NCBI RefSeq assembly: GCF_018687595.1
Contig: NZ_CP061298.1
Location: 1,488,001 to 1,552,000, forward strand
DNA: 64,000 bases
Origin: Polynucleobacter paludilacus
Lineage (GTDB): Bacteria > Pseudomonadota > Gammaproteobacteria > Burkholderiales > Burkholderiaceae
Direction: 5' to 3'
The notes under the pieces were generated by a model that searched no databases, was not told where the DNA came from, and saw only the letters and a list, made by a program, of their open reading frames with translations. Position 1 is the stretch's first letter. Each line of letters opens with the position of its first letter. This document shows positions 57,049-64,000 of this stretch, one piece after another. The position numbers and the translations under genes were made by a program.

Positions 57049-58206
57049 TTACTTACCACTATGTGCCGTAACAATGTCTTGAGTCTGAATTACCTCACCA
57101 GTATGGTTGCCCCATGAGTTTCTGGTGTAAGTAATAACAGCAGCAATATCAGCGTCTGATAAAACACCGCCCCACTTTGGCATTGCATTTTTACCGTTGA
57201 GCAGGATATAAAACTGACCCGCTTTAGGTCCATTGACAACCTTGCTTCCATCAAGAGCAGGGAAGGCGCCAGCACCTTTACCATTAGGCTGGTGACATGC
57301 TGCGCAATTCGCTGCATACACCTTTTCACCGCGAGCTTTTTGTTCTTCAAGGGTATAAACCTTGGATGGATCTTCTCCACCTGCAGCCATGGCTTTTTGT
57401 TTCTCAGCAACCCAGGCGGTGTAATCCTCAGCAGAAACTACCTTTACAACAATAGGCATAAATGCGTGCTCTGCGCCACAGAGCTCAGAGCATTGACCGC
57501 GGAAAGTACCGATCTTGTCTGCACGGAACCAGGTATCACGCACAAAGCCAGGTATCGCATCTTGCTTGACGCCAAATGCAGGAATAGTCCAGGAGTGAAT
57601 TACATCATTCGCAGTAGTGATCATGCGAATTTTTTTGCCGACTGGTACGACCATTTCATTGTCGACTTCCATCAAATAGGTATTTGATTTTGGTGCCAAG
57701 TTGTTAATGGCTTCGCGTGAAGTTGAGAGCGTGGAAAGGAAGTTAATACCTTCGCCTTCGCCTTTAATATAGTCGTATCCCCATTTCCACTGATAGCCAG
57801 TGACTTTGATAGTGATATCAGAGTTGGTGGTGTCTTTCATTGCTACAACAGTTTTGGTAGCTGGCAAAGCCATGCCAATCACAATTAATAATGGCACTAC
57901 AGTCCAGATAATTTCAACAGTAGTGCTTTCATGGAAAGAGGCTGATTTGTGACCGAGTGATTTACGGTGCTTAAGAATGGAGTAAAACATCACTCCGAAT
58001 ACGCCAATAAAAATGACCGCACAAATGATGAGCATCATGATGTGCAAACCATGAATTTGCTCCATGATTTTTGTTGCAGGTACAGCAAAATTGATTTGAT
58101 TTACGGCTGGGCCGCCAGGCATGTTTTCTGAAGCGTTTGCAAGCGTTATGCCCAAACTCGCTAAAAGTGTTAGCGCAGCCTTAGTGACTTTTCCAAATAA
58201 ATTCAT
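57049..58206 (-). CDS. ctaC: cytochrome c oxidase subunit 2 with C-terminal cytochrome c domain
   Basis: Subunit II of 385 residues. It has a signal peptide (about 1-24), two membrane helices (about 50-78 and 97-117) and the CuA domain with ligands in GQCSELCGAEHAFMP near 235-250. A fused cytochrome c domain (about 285-370) follows, with haem motif CAACH and the distal methionine in KNAMPKWGG. The fusion makes this a caa3-type oxidase. It is the first gene of the operon, with a promoter about 90-120 bases upstream and an AGAGA Shine-Dalgarno. Confidence 0.97.
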   Translation of the reverse strand: MNLFGKVTKAALTLLASLGITLANASENMPGGPAVNQINFAVPATKIMEQIHGLHIMMLIICAVIFIGVFGVMFYSILKHRKSLGHKSASFHESTTVEIIWTVVPLLIVIGMALPATKTVVAMKDTTNSDITIKVTGYQWKWGYDYIKGEGEGINFLSTLSTSREAINNLAPKSNTYLMEVDNEMVVPVGKKIRMITTANDVIHSWTIPAFGVKQDAIPGFVRDTWFRADKIGTFRGQCSELCGAEHAFMPIVVKVVSAEDYTAWVAEKQKAMAAGGEDPSKVYTLEEQKARGEKVYAANCAACHQPNGKGAGAFPALDGSKVVNGPKAGQFYILLNGKNAMPKWGGVLSDADIAAVITYTRNSWGNHTGEVIQTQDIVTAHSGK

Positions 58207-58294
58207 CTTATTCTCTATTTATTGTCCCTAGCAAATTGAACAATCTTGCTTGGGATGCTCAAAAAGCGGTATCTAGCCAATACATCCAGCGGTA

Positions 58295-58323
58295 ATTATA
58301 GGGTGAATTAACAGCTTCAACAA
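58295..58323 (-). promoter_or_regulatory. promoter of the ctaC oxidase operon
   Basis: On the minus strand TTGTTG (58323-58318), a 17-base spacer and a consensus TATAAT (58300-58295) precede ctaC. The predicted start near 58288 gives a leader of about 80 bases. The rest of the 178-base gap after ctaC shows nothing else I can name. Confidence 0.65.
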
Positions 58324-58384
58324 TTGAGCCCCTCGAAGAGCAAAAGGATGATTAGTGGCTCAAAATGATAGTAAGCACTTACAT

Positions 58385-59185
58385 TTAATTAGGATCACGC
58401 CTTGTCTTGCGCTGAATTTGCCGGGGATCAATATAAGCCAGCTGATCTTTGGCTCTAGTGAGGTGCTTACCGATAGCCCACGCATGTCCGTAGACCACCT
58501 CAAGTGTCATTTTTTTTGGTAAATCTGGAGAAGCCGCCTGCATTTGAGGTGCTTGAGTCATTAATTGCAAAGCAACAGAGTCTGCGATCAAAAGAGTATT
58601 TGATTCGTATTCCAAATGAACATACTCCATGTCCATCACCGGCTCTGAAAAGCCTTCTGATAGCACTGCGTCACCCATATCGTGCATATCCCAAGGACTC
58701 GCCAACTTTTGTAGAACCCCCTCTAGCCCAGGTATGCCAATCAACTCTTTACCAGTATCAGGGCCTAAGTAGGCAAAGGTCAGAAGCCCACCCTCCCGCA
58801 GCACTCTCCAACATTCCTGTAAAAAATGTTTTGGGTCAGGAAGGTTTTGTAGAAGCAAATCGCTAAAGACCACATCAACCGAATCATCCGGAAGATCAAT
58901 GTGCCCAGTCTGTCGATAACGCTCTAAAGAAAACTGATTTCCTCCGCAAAATATTGCGCGCGATTTTCGAAACATCTGAAAGCACCACGAATCCCAAGCA
59001 CTCATGGTGGGTTCTGAAGCGCTATTGATACTCACACCCGGAAATCGCTTAGCTAAAAGTGCAGCATGCTTCCCCGGAAAATCCGGAATCACCAGCAGAT
59101 CATTTACATCAAGCTTAACGATTTCTAGCTTTTGCATCATCCGACTTGCAATTTCGGATTGAAGCCATCTTAAGGGTCGGGTCAT
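58385..59185 (-). CDS. class I SAM-dependent methyltransferase, BioC-like
   Basis: Methyltransferase of about 266 residues resembling BioC (malonyl-ACP O-methyltransferase of biotin synthesis) and related enzymes found next to comF in betaproteobacteria. The SAM region is weakly conserved (LLVIPDFPGKHAALLAKRFP), followed by SVDVVFSDLLLQNLPDPKHFLQECWRVLREGGLLTF and AYLGPDTGKEL. The ATG chosen has no Shine-Dalgarno but TATACT six bases upstream; a TTG further upstream is possible. It is divergent from the ComF-like gene with 23 bases between starts. The biotin role is inferred, not shown. Confidence 0.75.
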   Translation of the reverse strand: MTRPLRWLQSEIASRMMQKLEIVKLDVNDLLVIPDFPGKHAALLAKRFPGVSINSASEPTMSAWDSWCFQMFRKSRAIFCGGNQFSLERYRQTGHIDLPDDSVDVVFSDLLLQNLPDPKHFLQECWRVLREGGLLTFAYLGPDTGKELIGIPGLEGVLQKLASPWDMHDMGDAVLSEGFSEPVMDMEYVHLEYESNTLLIADSVALQLMTQAPQMQAASPDLPKKMTLEVVYGHAWAIGKHLTRAKDQLAYIDPRQIQRKTRRDPN

Positions 59186-59191
59186 GTGCTC

Positions 59192-59199
59192 AGTATACT
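59192..59199. promoter_or_regulatory. palindromic shared -10 of the BioC-like and ComF-like genes
   Basis: AGTATACT is its own reverse complement, so TATACT is read on both strands. On the minus strand it ends six bases before the methyltransferase ATG; on the plus strand nine bases before the ComF-like ATG. It is the only -10-like element in the 23-base divergent gap. Confidence 0.55.
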
Positions 59200-59208
59200 C
59201 AGCGGCCC

Positions 59209-59949
59209 ATGTTTTCAATAGCAAAACTATTGCCCAACGCTTGCATTATTTGCGAGTCTTTTCAGGATGATCTCGTTTGCCTAGGATGCTTGAAAAAACT
59301 CTCTGATGAGGCTCTTTGTCATTATGAATGTTGCAGACAATGCGGCATCTGCTTAACTGCAGTCGAACTTAGTGCAGGCAAGTGTGATGAATGTCGACTA
59401 GAACCACCCCACTTTGATGAGAGCGTTTGTCTTGCATCTTACGAAAGCGGTTTGCAAAAATCCCTACATAATTTGAAATACACCAAGCGCATCAGTGTGG
59501 CGCATGGCTTAGCCAGCACTTGGAATCACATTCTGGCATCGCGCTTAGATTATGTTGAAATTGACTTAGCAATGCCTGTGCCGCTGAGTCAGAAAAAATT
59601 ATGCGAGAGAGGTTTCAACCAAAGCTGGGAAATTCTGCGTCGCATACAAGTACCCAAAACCATTCAAAAATTAGCGTGTGTGCTGCAAAGACATCATGCG
59701 CCACATGACCTTGTAGGATCTGACAGCACTTCACGAGCAGAAACGGTCAAAGATATGTTTTATCTCAATCCCCGCTTTAAAGATTCCATCAAAGGCCGGC
59801 ACGTGGTGATTTTTGATGATGTGATGACAAGCAAAGCCACTTTGAATGAAATTGCTGCTGTTCTGAAGGACAATGGAGCTTCACGAGTTCTGAATTGGGT
59901 TTTACTCAGAACCCCAAGATACATGACCAAAAGATTGCAGCATGTTTAA
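59209..59949 (+). CDS. ComF family phosphoribosyltransferase-like protein
   Basis: Protein of 246 residues with an N-terminal zinc finger (CIICESF ... CLGC, then CRQCGICL ... CDEC within residues about 11-65). A phosphoribosyltransferase-like domain with the PRPP-type motif VVIFDDVMTSKATL near 202 follows. ComF proteins help DNA uptake in naturally competent bacteria, but in others their role is unclear. The ATG avoids overlap with the divergent methyltransferase gene. The stop overlaps trmL by eight bases. Confidence 0.88.
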   Translation: MFSIAKLLPNACIICESFQDDLVCLGCLKKLSDEALCHYECCRQCGICLTAVELSAGKCDECRLEPPHFDESVCLASYESGLQKSLHNLKYTKRISVAHGLASTWNHILASRLDYVEIDLAMPVPLSQKKLCERGFNQSWEILRRIQVPKTIQKLACVLQRHHAPHDLVGSDSTSRAETVKDMFYLNPRFKDSIKGRHVVIFDDVMTSKATLNEIAAVLKDNGASRVLNWVLLRTPRYMTKRLQHV

Positions 59950-60412
59950 TATTGTTTTATTCCAACCTGAAATCCCACCTAACACTGGCAATATCATCCG
60001 CCTGTGTGCGAACACTGGAGCATCGCTTCATTTAATTGAGCCTCTAGGTTTTCCGATGGAGGACGCAAAGCTTCGGAGAGCGGGTTTGGATTACCACGAA
60101 TTTGCTAGCGTCAAAGTACATCAAAACTGGCAAGTTTTTCTCATGAATGAACAGCCCAAAATGGAGCGGGTGTTTGCGCTGACCACGAAAGGCTCTGGGC
60201 ATTTTCATGCTGGCCATTATCAGCCAGGCGATTATTTTGTCTTTGGCTCTGAAACCAAAGGCATTACTGACGAAGTGAGAGATTCCATTTCTGCCCAAAA
60301 CCGGATGCGCCTAGCGATGCAAGAGAGCAGTCGCAGTCTTAATCTTTCCAATACGGTTGCCATTGTTGTCTACGAAGCCTGGCGACAAAATGGTTTGCAA
60401 GGCGGTAGCTAG
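59942..60412 (+). CDS. trmL: tRNA (cytidine(34)-2'-O)-methyltransferase
   Basis: SPOUT-class methyltransferase modifying the wobble base of certain leucine tRNAs. The 156-residue protein opens MFNIVLFQPEIPPNTGNIIRLCANTG and has LIEPLGFPM, the trefoil-knot motifs YFVFGSETKGI and SRSLNLSNTVAIVVYEAWRQ. Length is typical. It overlaps the ComF-like gene by eight bases and is convergent with gpsA. Confidence 0.96.
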   Translation: MFNIVLFQPEIPPNTGNIIRLCANTGASLHLIEPLGFPMEDAKLRRAGLDYHEFASVKVHQNWQVFLMNEQPKMERVFALTTKGSGHFHAGHYQPGDYFVFGSETKGITDEVRDSISAQNRMRLAMQESSRSLNLSNTVAIVVYEAWRQNGLQGGS

Positions 60413-60425
60413 AAAATGAGCTGAA

Positions 60426-61448
60426 TCAGACTTCTGTTGTTGGATCGCGACCCATTAATTTCTGCAAAGCTTCTTGCGCACCAACATGACCGGATAAAAC
60501 TTCCGTCATCGCATTCGTAATAGGCATTTCTACCCCCAGGCGCGCCGCCAAATTGCTCACTGCCGAGGCACATAAAACGCCTTCAGCTACATGCCCTAGT
60601 CTATCTAATATTGTTTGTAGTGGCTGGCCAGTAGCAAGCGCTAAGCCCACTTGTCGATTTCTTGAAAGGTCACCGGTAGCTGTCAAGATCAAATCGCCAA
60701 CACCCGTTAATCCCATACAGGTTTCTGAGCGTCCGCCGGCTGCTTTGACCAAACGCATCATTTCTGCCAAGCCTCGCGTGAGAACTGCTGCACGCGCATT
60801 CAGCCCCAAATTTAAGCCATCACTAATACCTGCCACAATCGCTAGTACATTTTTAATTGCGCCACCCAACTCAACGCCGATCAAATCATCGCTCGCATAG
60901 ATTCGCATATTGCCATGATGAAAAGCGGTTTGCACAATCGTACATAGTTCATCTGATTGACTGGCCACCGTCAAAGCACAAGGCATTCCATTGGCTACCT
61001 CTTTGGCAAAACTGGGTCCAGACAACACACCGTATGCATGCTTAATACCTTTGTTATGCAAACGATCTTCTCGCTCTACGACTTGATGTGGCAAAAAGGT
61101 CGAGCTTGACTCTAAGCCCTTACAAAGCCAAACAATGTTTAAAGCATGTTTTGCAACTTGCAATACTTGAACAAGTGTCTCTGCTAAACCAGCCATCGGT
61201 GTTGCAATCACCAATAGATCATGCGAGCCTAAGCGATGAATCGCCTCAGAAAAGTTGGCTTCTAGACGAAGGCTCTTGGGTAATGTGAAACCAGGTAAGT
61301 AGGTGCGGTTCTCACCCTGTTTTTGGATATGCTCAATCTGCTCCAAGGAGCGCGACCATAAACAGACTTTGTCATGCTCAAGAAAACGAGCAGCCTGAAC
61401 GGCCATCGCCGTTCCCCAGGCTCCAGCTCCAAGCAGCGTCACTTTCAT
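60426..61448 (-). CDS. gpsA: glycerol-3-phosphate dehydrogenase [NAD(P)+]
   Basis: Makes glycerol-3-phosphate from dihydroxyacetone phosphate for phospholipid synthesis. The 340-residue protein starts with the NAD-binding GAGAWGTAMA (7-16), has KGLESSS near 115, the catalytic lysine in LGGAIKNVLAI near 200, and TCMGLTGVGDLILT near 250. It is downstream of secB, grxC and the rhodanese gene on the minus strand, an order conserved in betaproteobacteria. Confidence 0.96.
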   Translation of the reverse strand: MKVTLLGAGAWGTAMAVQAARFLEHDKVCLWSRSLEQIEHIQKQGENRTYLPGFTLPKSLRLEANFSEAIHRLGSHDLLVIATPMAGLAETLVQVLQVAKHALNIVWLCKGLESSSTFLPHQVVEREDRLHNKGIKHAYGVLSGPSFAKEVANGMPCALTVASQSDELCTIVQTAFHHGNMRIYASDDLIGVELGGAIKNVLAIVAGISDGLNLGLNARAAVLTRGLAEMMRLVKAAGGRSETCMGLTGVGDLILTATGDLSRNRQVGLALATGQPLQTILDRLGHVAEGVLCASAVSNLAARLGVEMPITNAMTEVLSGHVGAQEALQKLMGRDPTTEV

Positions 61449-61472
61449 GATCTGTTGGCCTTTTTAAGCAGC

Positions 61473-61997
61473 TTAGTTAGGAAGAATGATTTTGCTTTCT
61501 TCGGCGGAACTATCTTCTGAGCCCGCAGCAGCCTGTTGAGCCTGCATTAAGCGATGCTCATACATTCCGTGGAAATTGACTTCATTCAAATGAATTGGCT
61601 GGAAGCCAGCGCGGCTGATGGTGTCAGCAATATTGGAGCGCAAATAAGGATACAAAATCGTTGGGCAAGCAATGCCTAACATGGGATCAATTTGCTCAGG
61701 AGGGATATTGGCAAATTCAAAAATACCGGCTTGATTGGCTTCAATCAGAAACAATACTTTGCCTTCAATGCGAGCGGTAACAGTCCCAATAACGCAGACC
61801 TCAAATAATCCATCTGAAAGACGGGTGACTGCAATATCGATTTCCACTTGAACTTGTGGTTCTTTTGGAATCAATAATATTTCTGGCGCATTTGGCTGCT
61901 CCAAGGAAAGATCTTTTAGATAGACACGTTGAATCCGAAAGCTCGGGGCCTGATCTTGATCCAAACCGTCTTGAGTTGAAGTGGCTTTATCGCTCAT
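61473..61997 (-). CDS. secB: protein-export chaperone SecB
   Basis: Tetrameric cytoplasmic chaperone that keeps preproteins unfolded and passes them to SecA. The 174-residue protein has [28 protein letters not shown] and the SecA-binding segment with [15 protein letters not shown] followed by [12 protein letters not shown]. The C-terminal tail is longer than in E. coli (155 residues) and glutamate/serine-rich. AGAGAG gives a Shine-Dalgarno. Confidence 0.97.
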   Translation of the reverse strand: MSDKATSTQDGLDQDQAPSFRIQRVYLKDLSLEQPNAPEILLIPKEPQVQVEIDIAVTRLSDGLFEVCVIGTVTARIEGKVLFLIEANQAGIFEFANIPPEQIDPMLGIACPTILYPYLRSNIADTISRAGFQPIHLNEVNFHGMYEHRLMQAQQAAAGSEDSSAEESKIILPN

Positions 61998-62019
61998 GAA
62001 AATTCTCTCTATTGAATAT

Positions 62020-62274
62020 TTACGCTAAAAGAAGGTCTAACTGTCCAGCACGATCTAGGGCTACCAGATCATCATATCCACCAACATGGGTATCGCCAAT
62101 ATAGATTTGTGGCACGGTTCTACGACCCGTTTTTGTCATCATGATTTCGCGCTGAGCTGGATCTTTGTCGATCAAAATCTTCTCTAGATTGCTTATACCT
62201 TTTTTCTGCAAAAGCTTTTCGGCCATCACGCAGTAAGGGCAAACTTGGGTGCTATACATCAAGACTTGTGGCAT
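62020..62274 (-). CDS. grxC: glutaredoxin 3
   Basis: Dithiol glutaredoxin of 84 residues that reduces protein and glutathione disulfides. The active site CPYC is at 12-15 in [15 protein letters not shown], with the cis-proline TVPQIYIG near 55 and GGYDDLVAL near 66. It sits between the rhodanese gene and secB, the common order in betaproteobacteria. The Shine-Dalgarno is weak; the gap to the upstream stop is five bases. Confidence 0.96.
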   Translation of the reverse strand: MPQVLMYSTQVCPYCVMAEKLLQKKGISNLEKILIDKDPAQREIMMTKTGRRTVPQIYIGDTHVGGYDDLVALDRAGQLDLLLA

Positions 62275-62279
62275 ATTTT

Positions 62280-62693
62280 TTACTTAACTAAAGGCAAAGC
62301 GGCTGCTTTCCAAGCAGCGATTCCGCCGTCTAAGACGGCTACTTCAGCAAATCCAAGCGTTTTGACCACTGCAACAGCCTTGCGGGAGTCGCTACCATTC
62401 TCACAAATTAAGACCACTGGATGCTTGCGATCCAGCTTGAGCTTACCCATCTCAGCCCCCAAGGTGGCTGCAGCGACGAATTTCGCCCCAGGCAAGTGAC
62501 CTGCTTTAAAGGCATCTTCAGAGCGCAAATCAAAGACATAGGCCTTACGACGATTGATCCAAATCGTCGCCTCGGTTGGAGAGAGGCCCTTTCCACTGAT
62601 AAGCGTAGATAATGTGGGTAGGAAGAGTGCGATACCTGAAACAGCTAGTAAGGCAATCAGCGCTAAATTGTCAATTTGAGTGAAAAAGTTCAT
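62280..62693 (-). CDS. rhodanese-like membrane protein
   Basis: Membrane-anchored sulfurtransferase-like protein of 137 residues with an N-terminal helix (about 8-28, LALIALLAVSGIALFLPTL) and a single rhodanese domain. Its active-site cysteine lies in VVLICENGSDSRKAV, followed by ALKLGF-like TLGFAEVAVLDGGIAAW. It is likely YibN-type. The start is set to the ATG at 62693 rather than the adjacent GTG, because TATAAT lies exactly six bases before it. It heads the grxC-secB-gpsA run. Confidence 0.9.
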   Translation of the reverse strand: MNFFTQIDNLALIALLAVSGIALFLPTLSTLISGKGLSPTEATIWINRRKAYVFDLRSEDAFKAGHLPGAKFVAAATLGAEMGKLKLDRKHPVVLICENGSDSRKAVAVVKTLGFAEVAVLDGGIAAWKAAALPLVK

Positions 62694-62699
62694 CACCAG

Positions 62700-62705
62700 A
62701 TTATA
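62700..62705 (-). promoter_or_regulatory. -10 of the rhodanese gene (leaderless)
   Basis: A consensus TATAAT on the minus strand ends six bases before the ATG at 62693, with no Shine-Dalgarno. It overlaps the gpmA -10 on the other strand by two bases. Confidence 0.65.
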
Positions 62706-62709
62706 GAAT
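62704..62709 (+). promoter_or_regulatory. -10 of gpmA (leaderless)
   Basis: TAGAAT ends six bases before the gpmA ATG, which has no Shine-Dalgarno, so the A of ATG is the predicted transcription start. Confidence 0.65.
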
Positions 62710-62715
62710 GGCTCT

Positions 62716-63405
62716 ATGAAACAACTTGTTCTTATTCGTCACGGCGAATCCGCTTGGAATCTTGAAAACCGCTTCACCGGCTGGGCCGATGTTGATTTGA
62801 CCCCAAATGGGGCAAAACAAGCGCATGCTGCAGGTGAAAAGCTTCTCAAAGCGGGTTACGTATTTGACATCGCCTATACCTCCGTTCTCAAGCGTGCGAT
62901 CCGAACCTTGTGGGGCGTTCAAGATGCTATGGACCTCATGTGGATTCCGGTGGTCCATAGTTGGCGTTTAAATGAGCGTCACTATGGCGCATTAACGGGT
63001 TTGAATAAAGCAGAGACTGCAACTCAGTATGGTGACGAGCAAGTCCATATTTGGAGAAGGTCATATAACATCCGCCCTCCTCTATTAGAGACGCATGATG
63101 AACGCAATCCCCAAAAAGATCGCCGCTATGAAAAACTCCACCCCTCTGAAGTGCCGCTTGGAGAATGCCTGGAAGACAATGTCGAGCGGGTCCTACCATT
63201 GTGGAATGAGTCGATCGCCCCTGCACTCAAGGGTGGCAAGCGAATTGTCTTGGTTGCACACGGCAATAGCATCCGGGCACTCATCAAATACTTAGATCAA
63301 CTTTCTGATGAAGCCATCATGGAAGTGAACATTCCCAATGGTATGCCCTTGGTATATGAGCTTGATGACAATCTCAAGCCCATTCGCCATTTCTATTTAG
63401 ATTAA
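62716..63405 (+). CDS. gpmA: 2,3-bisphosphoglycerate-dependent phosphoglycerate mutase
   Basis: Glycolytic enzyme interconverting 3- and 2-phosphoglycerate via a phosphohistidine. The 229-residue protein begins [19 protein letters not shown], with the phosphorylated histidine at residue 9, and has [15 protein letters not shown] near 83 and [14 protein letters not shown] near 183. It is divergent from the rhodanese gene and is followed 12 bases later by a carboxyl-terminal protease gene, a typical betaproteobacterial pair. Confidence 0.97.
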   Translation: MKQLVLIRHGESAWNLENRFTGWADVDLTPNGAKQAHAAGEKLLKAGYVFDIAYTSVLKRAIRTLWGVQDAMDLMWIPVVHSWRLNERHYGALTGLNKAETATQYGDEQVHIWRRSYNIRPPLLETHDERNPQKDRRYEKLHPSEVPLGECLEDNVERVLPLWNESIAPALKGGKRIVLVAHGNSIRALIKYLDQLSDEAIMEVNIPNGMPLVYELDDNLKPIRHFYLD

Positions 63406-63417
63406 AAAAGAAAAAAT

Positions 63418-64000
63418 ATGCGCCAATTTTTAAAGAATTTTGCCCTCATTGCAATTGGCTTAATTGCTGGAGTTGCAGCAACGATTCAATTGTCGGCAAC
63501 TGCCCAACAAAATACAACTCTGCCTTTAGATGAGCTTCGCACCCTCTCTAACGTATTTGCCCAGATCAAACGTGAATATGTTGAACCAATCGAAGATAAG
63601 CAATTATTAACAGATGCAGTAAAGGGTATGGTCAGTAGCCTTGACCCTCACTCCACATTTCTAGATAAAAAAGATTTTGAAGAGATGCAGGAGCTAACTA
63701 CAGGTAAGTTTGCTGGTCTCGGAATTGAAATCACCTCTGAGGATGGCTTGGTGAAAGTCTTGAATCCCATTGAAGGCAGTCCCGCAGAGCGTGCTGGCCT
63801 TCAGGCTGGGGATTTAATTACTCGCTTAGACGACAAGCCTGTCCGTGGCATGTCTCTTGATAAAGCCGTTCGAACCATGCGTGGCACTCCTGGTACAAAA
63901 ATTACTTTGACCATTTATCGCAAGAGCGAAGAACGGACATTTCCTGTCACAATCACTCGCGCAGAAATTAAAGTGCAATCAGTCAAAGCCAAGATTTTAG
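63418..64000 (+). CDS. S41 family carboxyl-terminal protease (CtpA/Prc), N-terminal part
   Basis: The gene runs off the right edge; 194 residues are visible. It starts with MRQFLKNFALIAIGLIAGV, a membrane anchor or signal segment to about residue 29, then a region with TLSNVFAQIKREYVEP and LDPHSTFLD. A PDZ domain covers about residues 95-180 (GKFAGLGIEI, SPAERAGLQAGDLI). The catalytic serine-lysine region lies beyond the window. Periplasmic tail-specific proteolysis is inferred. Twelve bases separate it from gpmA; the space is A-rich with AAAAAAG and no strong Shine-Dalgarno. Confidence 0.9.
   Translation, partial: MRQFLKNFALIAIGLIAGVAATIQLSATAQQNTTLPLDELRTLSNVFAQIKREYVEPIEDKQLLTDAVKGMVSSLDPHSTFLDKKDFEEMQELTTGKFAGLGIEITSEDGLVKVLNPIEGSPAERAGLQAGDLITRLDDKPVRGMSLDKAVRTMRGTPGTKITLTIYRKSEERTFPVTITRAEIKVQSVKAKIL

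Noticed and set aside
58370..58383. GTAAGCACTTAC repeat downstream of the BioC-like gene
   Set aside because: Stem of five pairs with a two-base loop and no T run, too weak for a terminator.

Overview
The window is a 64 kb chromosomal segment of a betaproteobacterium of the Burkholderiaceae, most likely a Polynucleobacter. The reasons are the Burkholderiales gene order (ubiE, Tim44-like, ubiJ, ubiB, DUF502, aspS, nudB; kdsD to hprK to rapZ to mutY; ispE, tRNA-Gln, prs, rplY, pth; ctaC to ctaE to SURF1 to ctaA, ctaB and SCO1), the moderate base composition, and very short intergenic spaces. It holds about 70 protein genes, one tRNA and the RNase P RNA. I see no insertion sequence, prophage, CRISPR array, integron or gene cluster of foreign composition. 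Nearly every gene is a core housekeeping gene.

Layout. 1-5.5 kb: 3' end of anmK, erpA, argC, rpsI-rplM, an OsmC-like gene, rnpB, pyrC. 5.5-19.8 kb: a long minus-strand run with glycerate kinase, an ATM1-type ABC exporter, nudB, aspS, DUF502, ubiB, ubiJ, a Tim44-like protein, ubiE, DUF971 and a 1279-residue flavin/iron-sulfur oxidoreductase. 19.9-23.2 kb: ilvA, a 5'-nucleotidase and queF. 23-30 kb: ssb, an MFS transporter, uvrA and a KefB-type antiporter. 29.8-36.2 kb: kdsD-kdsC-lptC-lptA-lptB (Kdo synthesis and LPS export), then hpf, ptsN, hprK and rapZ. 36-43 kb: mutY and mutM, a TPR-LolB fusion gene, ispE, tRNA-Gln, prs, rplY and pth. 43-48 kb: a ferredoxin, coaD, rsmD, an M16 peptidase pair and ftsY. 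48.3 kb: rpoH. 49-58 kb: the cytochrome c oxidase and haem A biogenesis cluster. 58-64 kb: a methyltransferase, a ComF-like gene, trmL, gpsA, secB, grxC, a rhodanese, gpmA and the start of a carboxyl-terminal protease.

Functional themes are envelope biogenesis (Lpt export, LolB, peptidoglycan recycling), aerobic respiration (ubiquinone synthesis, caa3-type oxidase and its assembly factors), translation and DNA repair.

The most interesting signals are regulatory. At least nine genes have a TANNNT -10 hexamer exactly six bases before the ATG and no Shine-Dalgarno sequence, which predicts leaderless mRNAs. Several of these sit in divergent pairs with 11-35 bp between start codons. Between rplM and osmC there is an FNR-like palindrome followed by a C/U-rich stretch and a strong terminator, which looks like an unannotated FNR-controlled small RNA. 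A perfect CIRCE operator lies in front of rpoH. Among proteins, LolB is fused to the C-terminus of a TPR protein and has lost its own lipidation site. rpoN is absent from its usual place after lptB.
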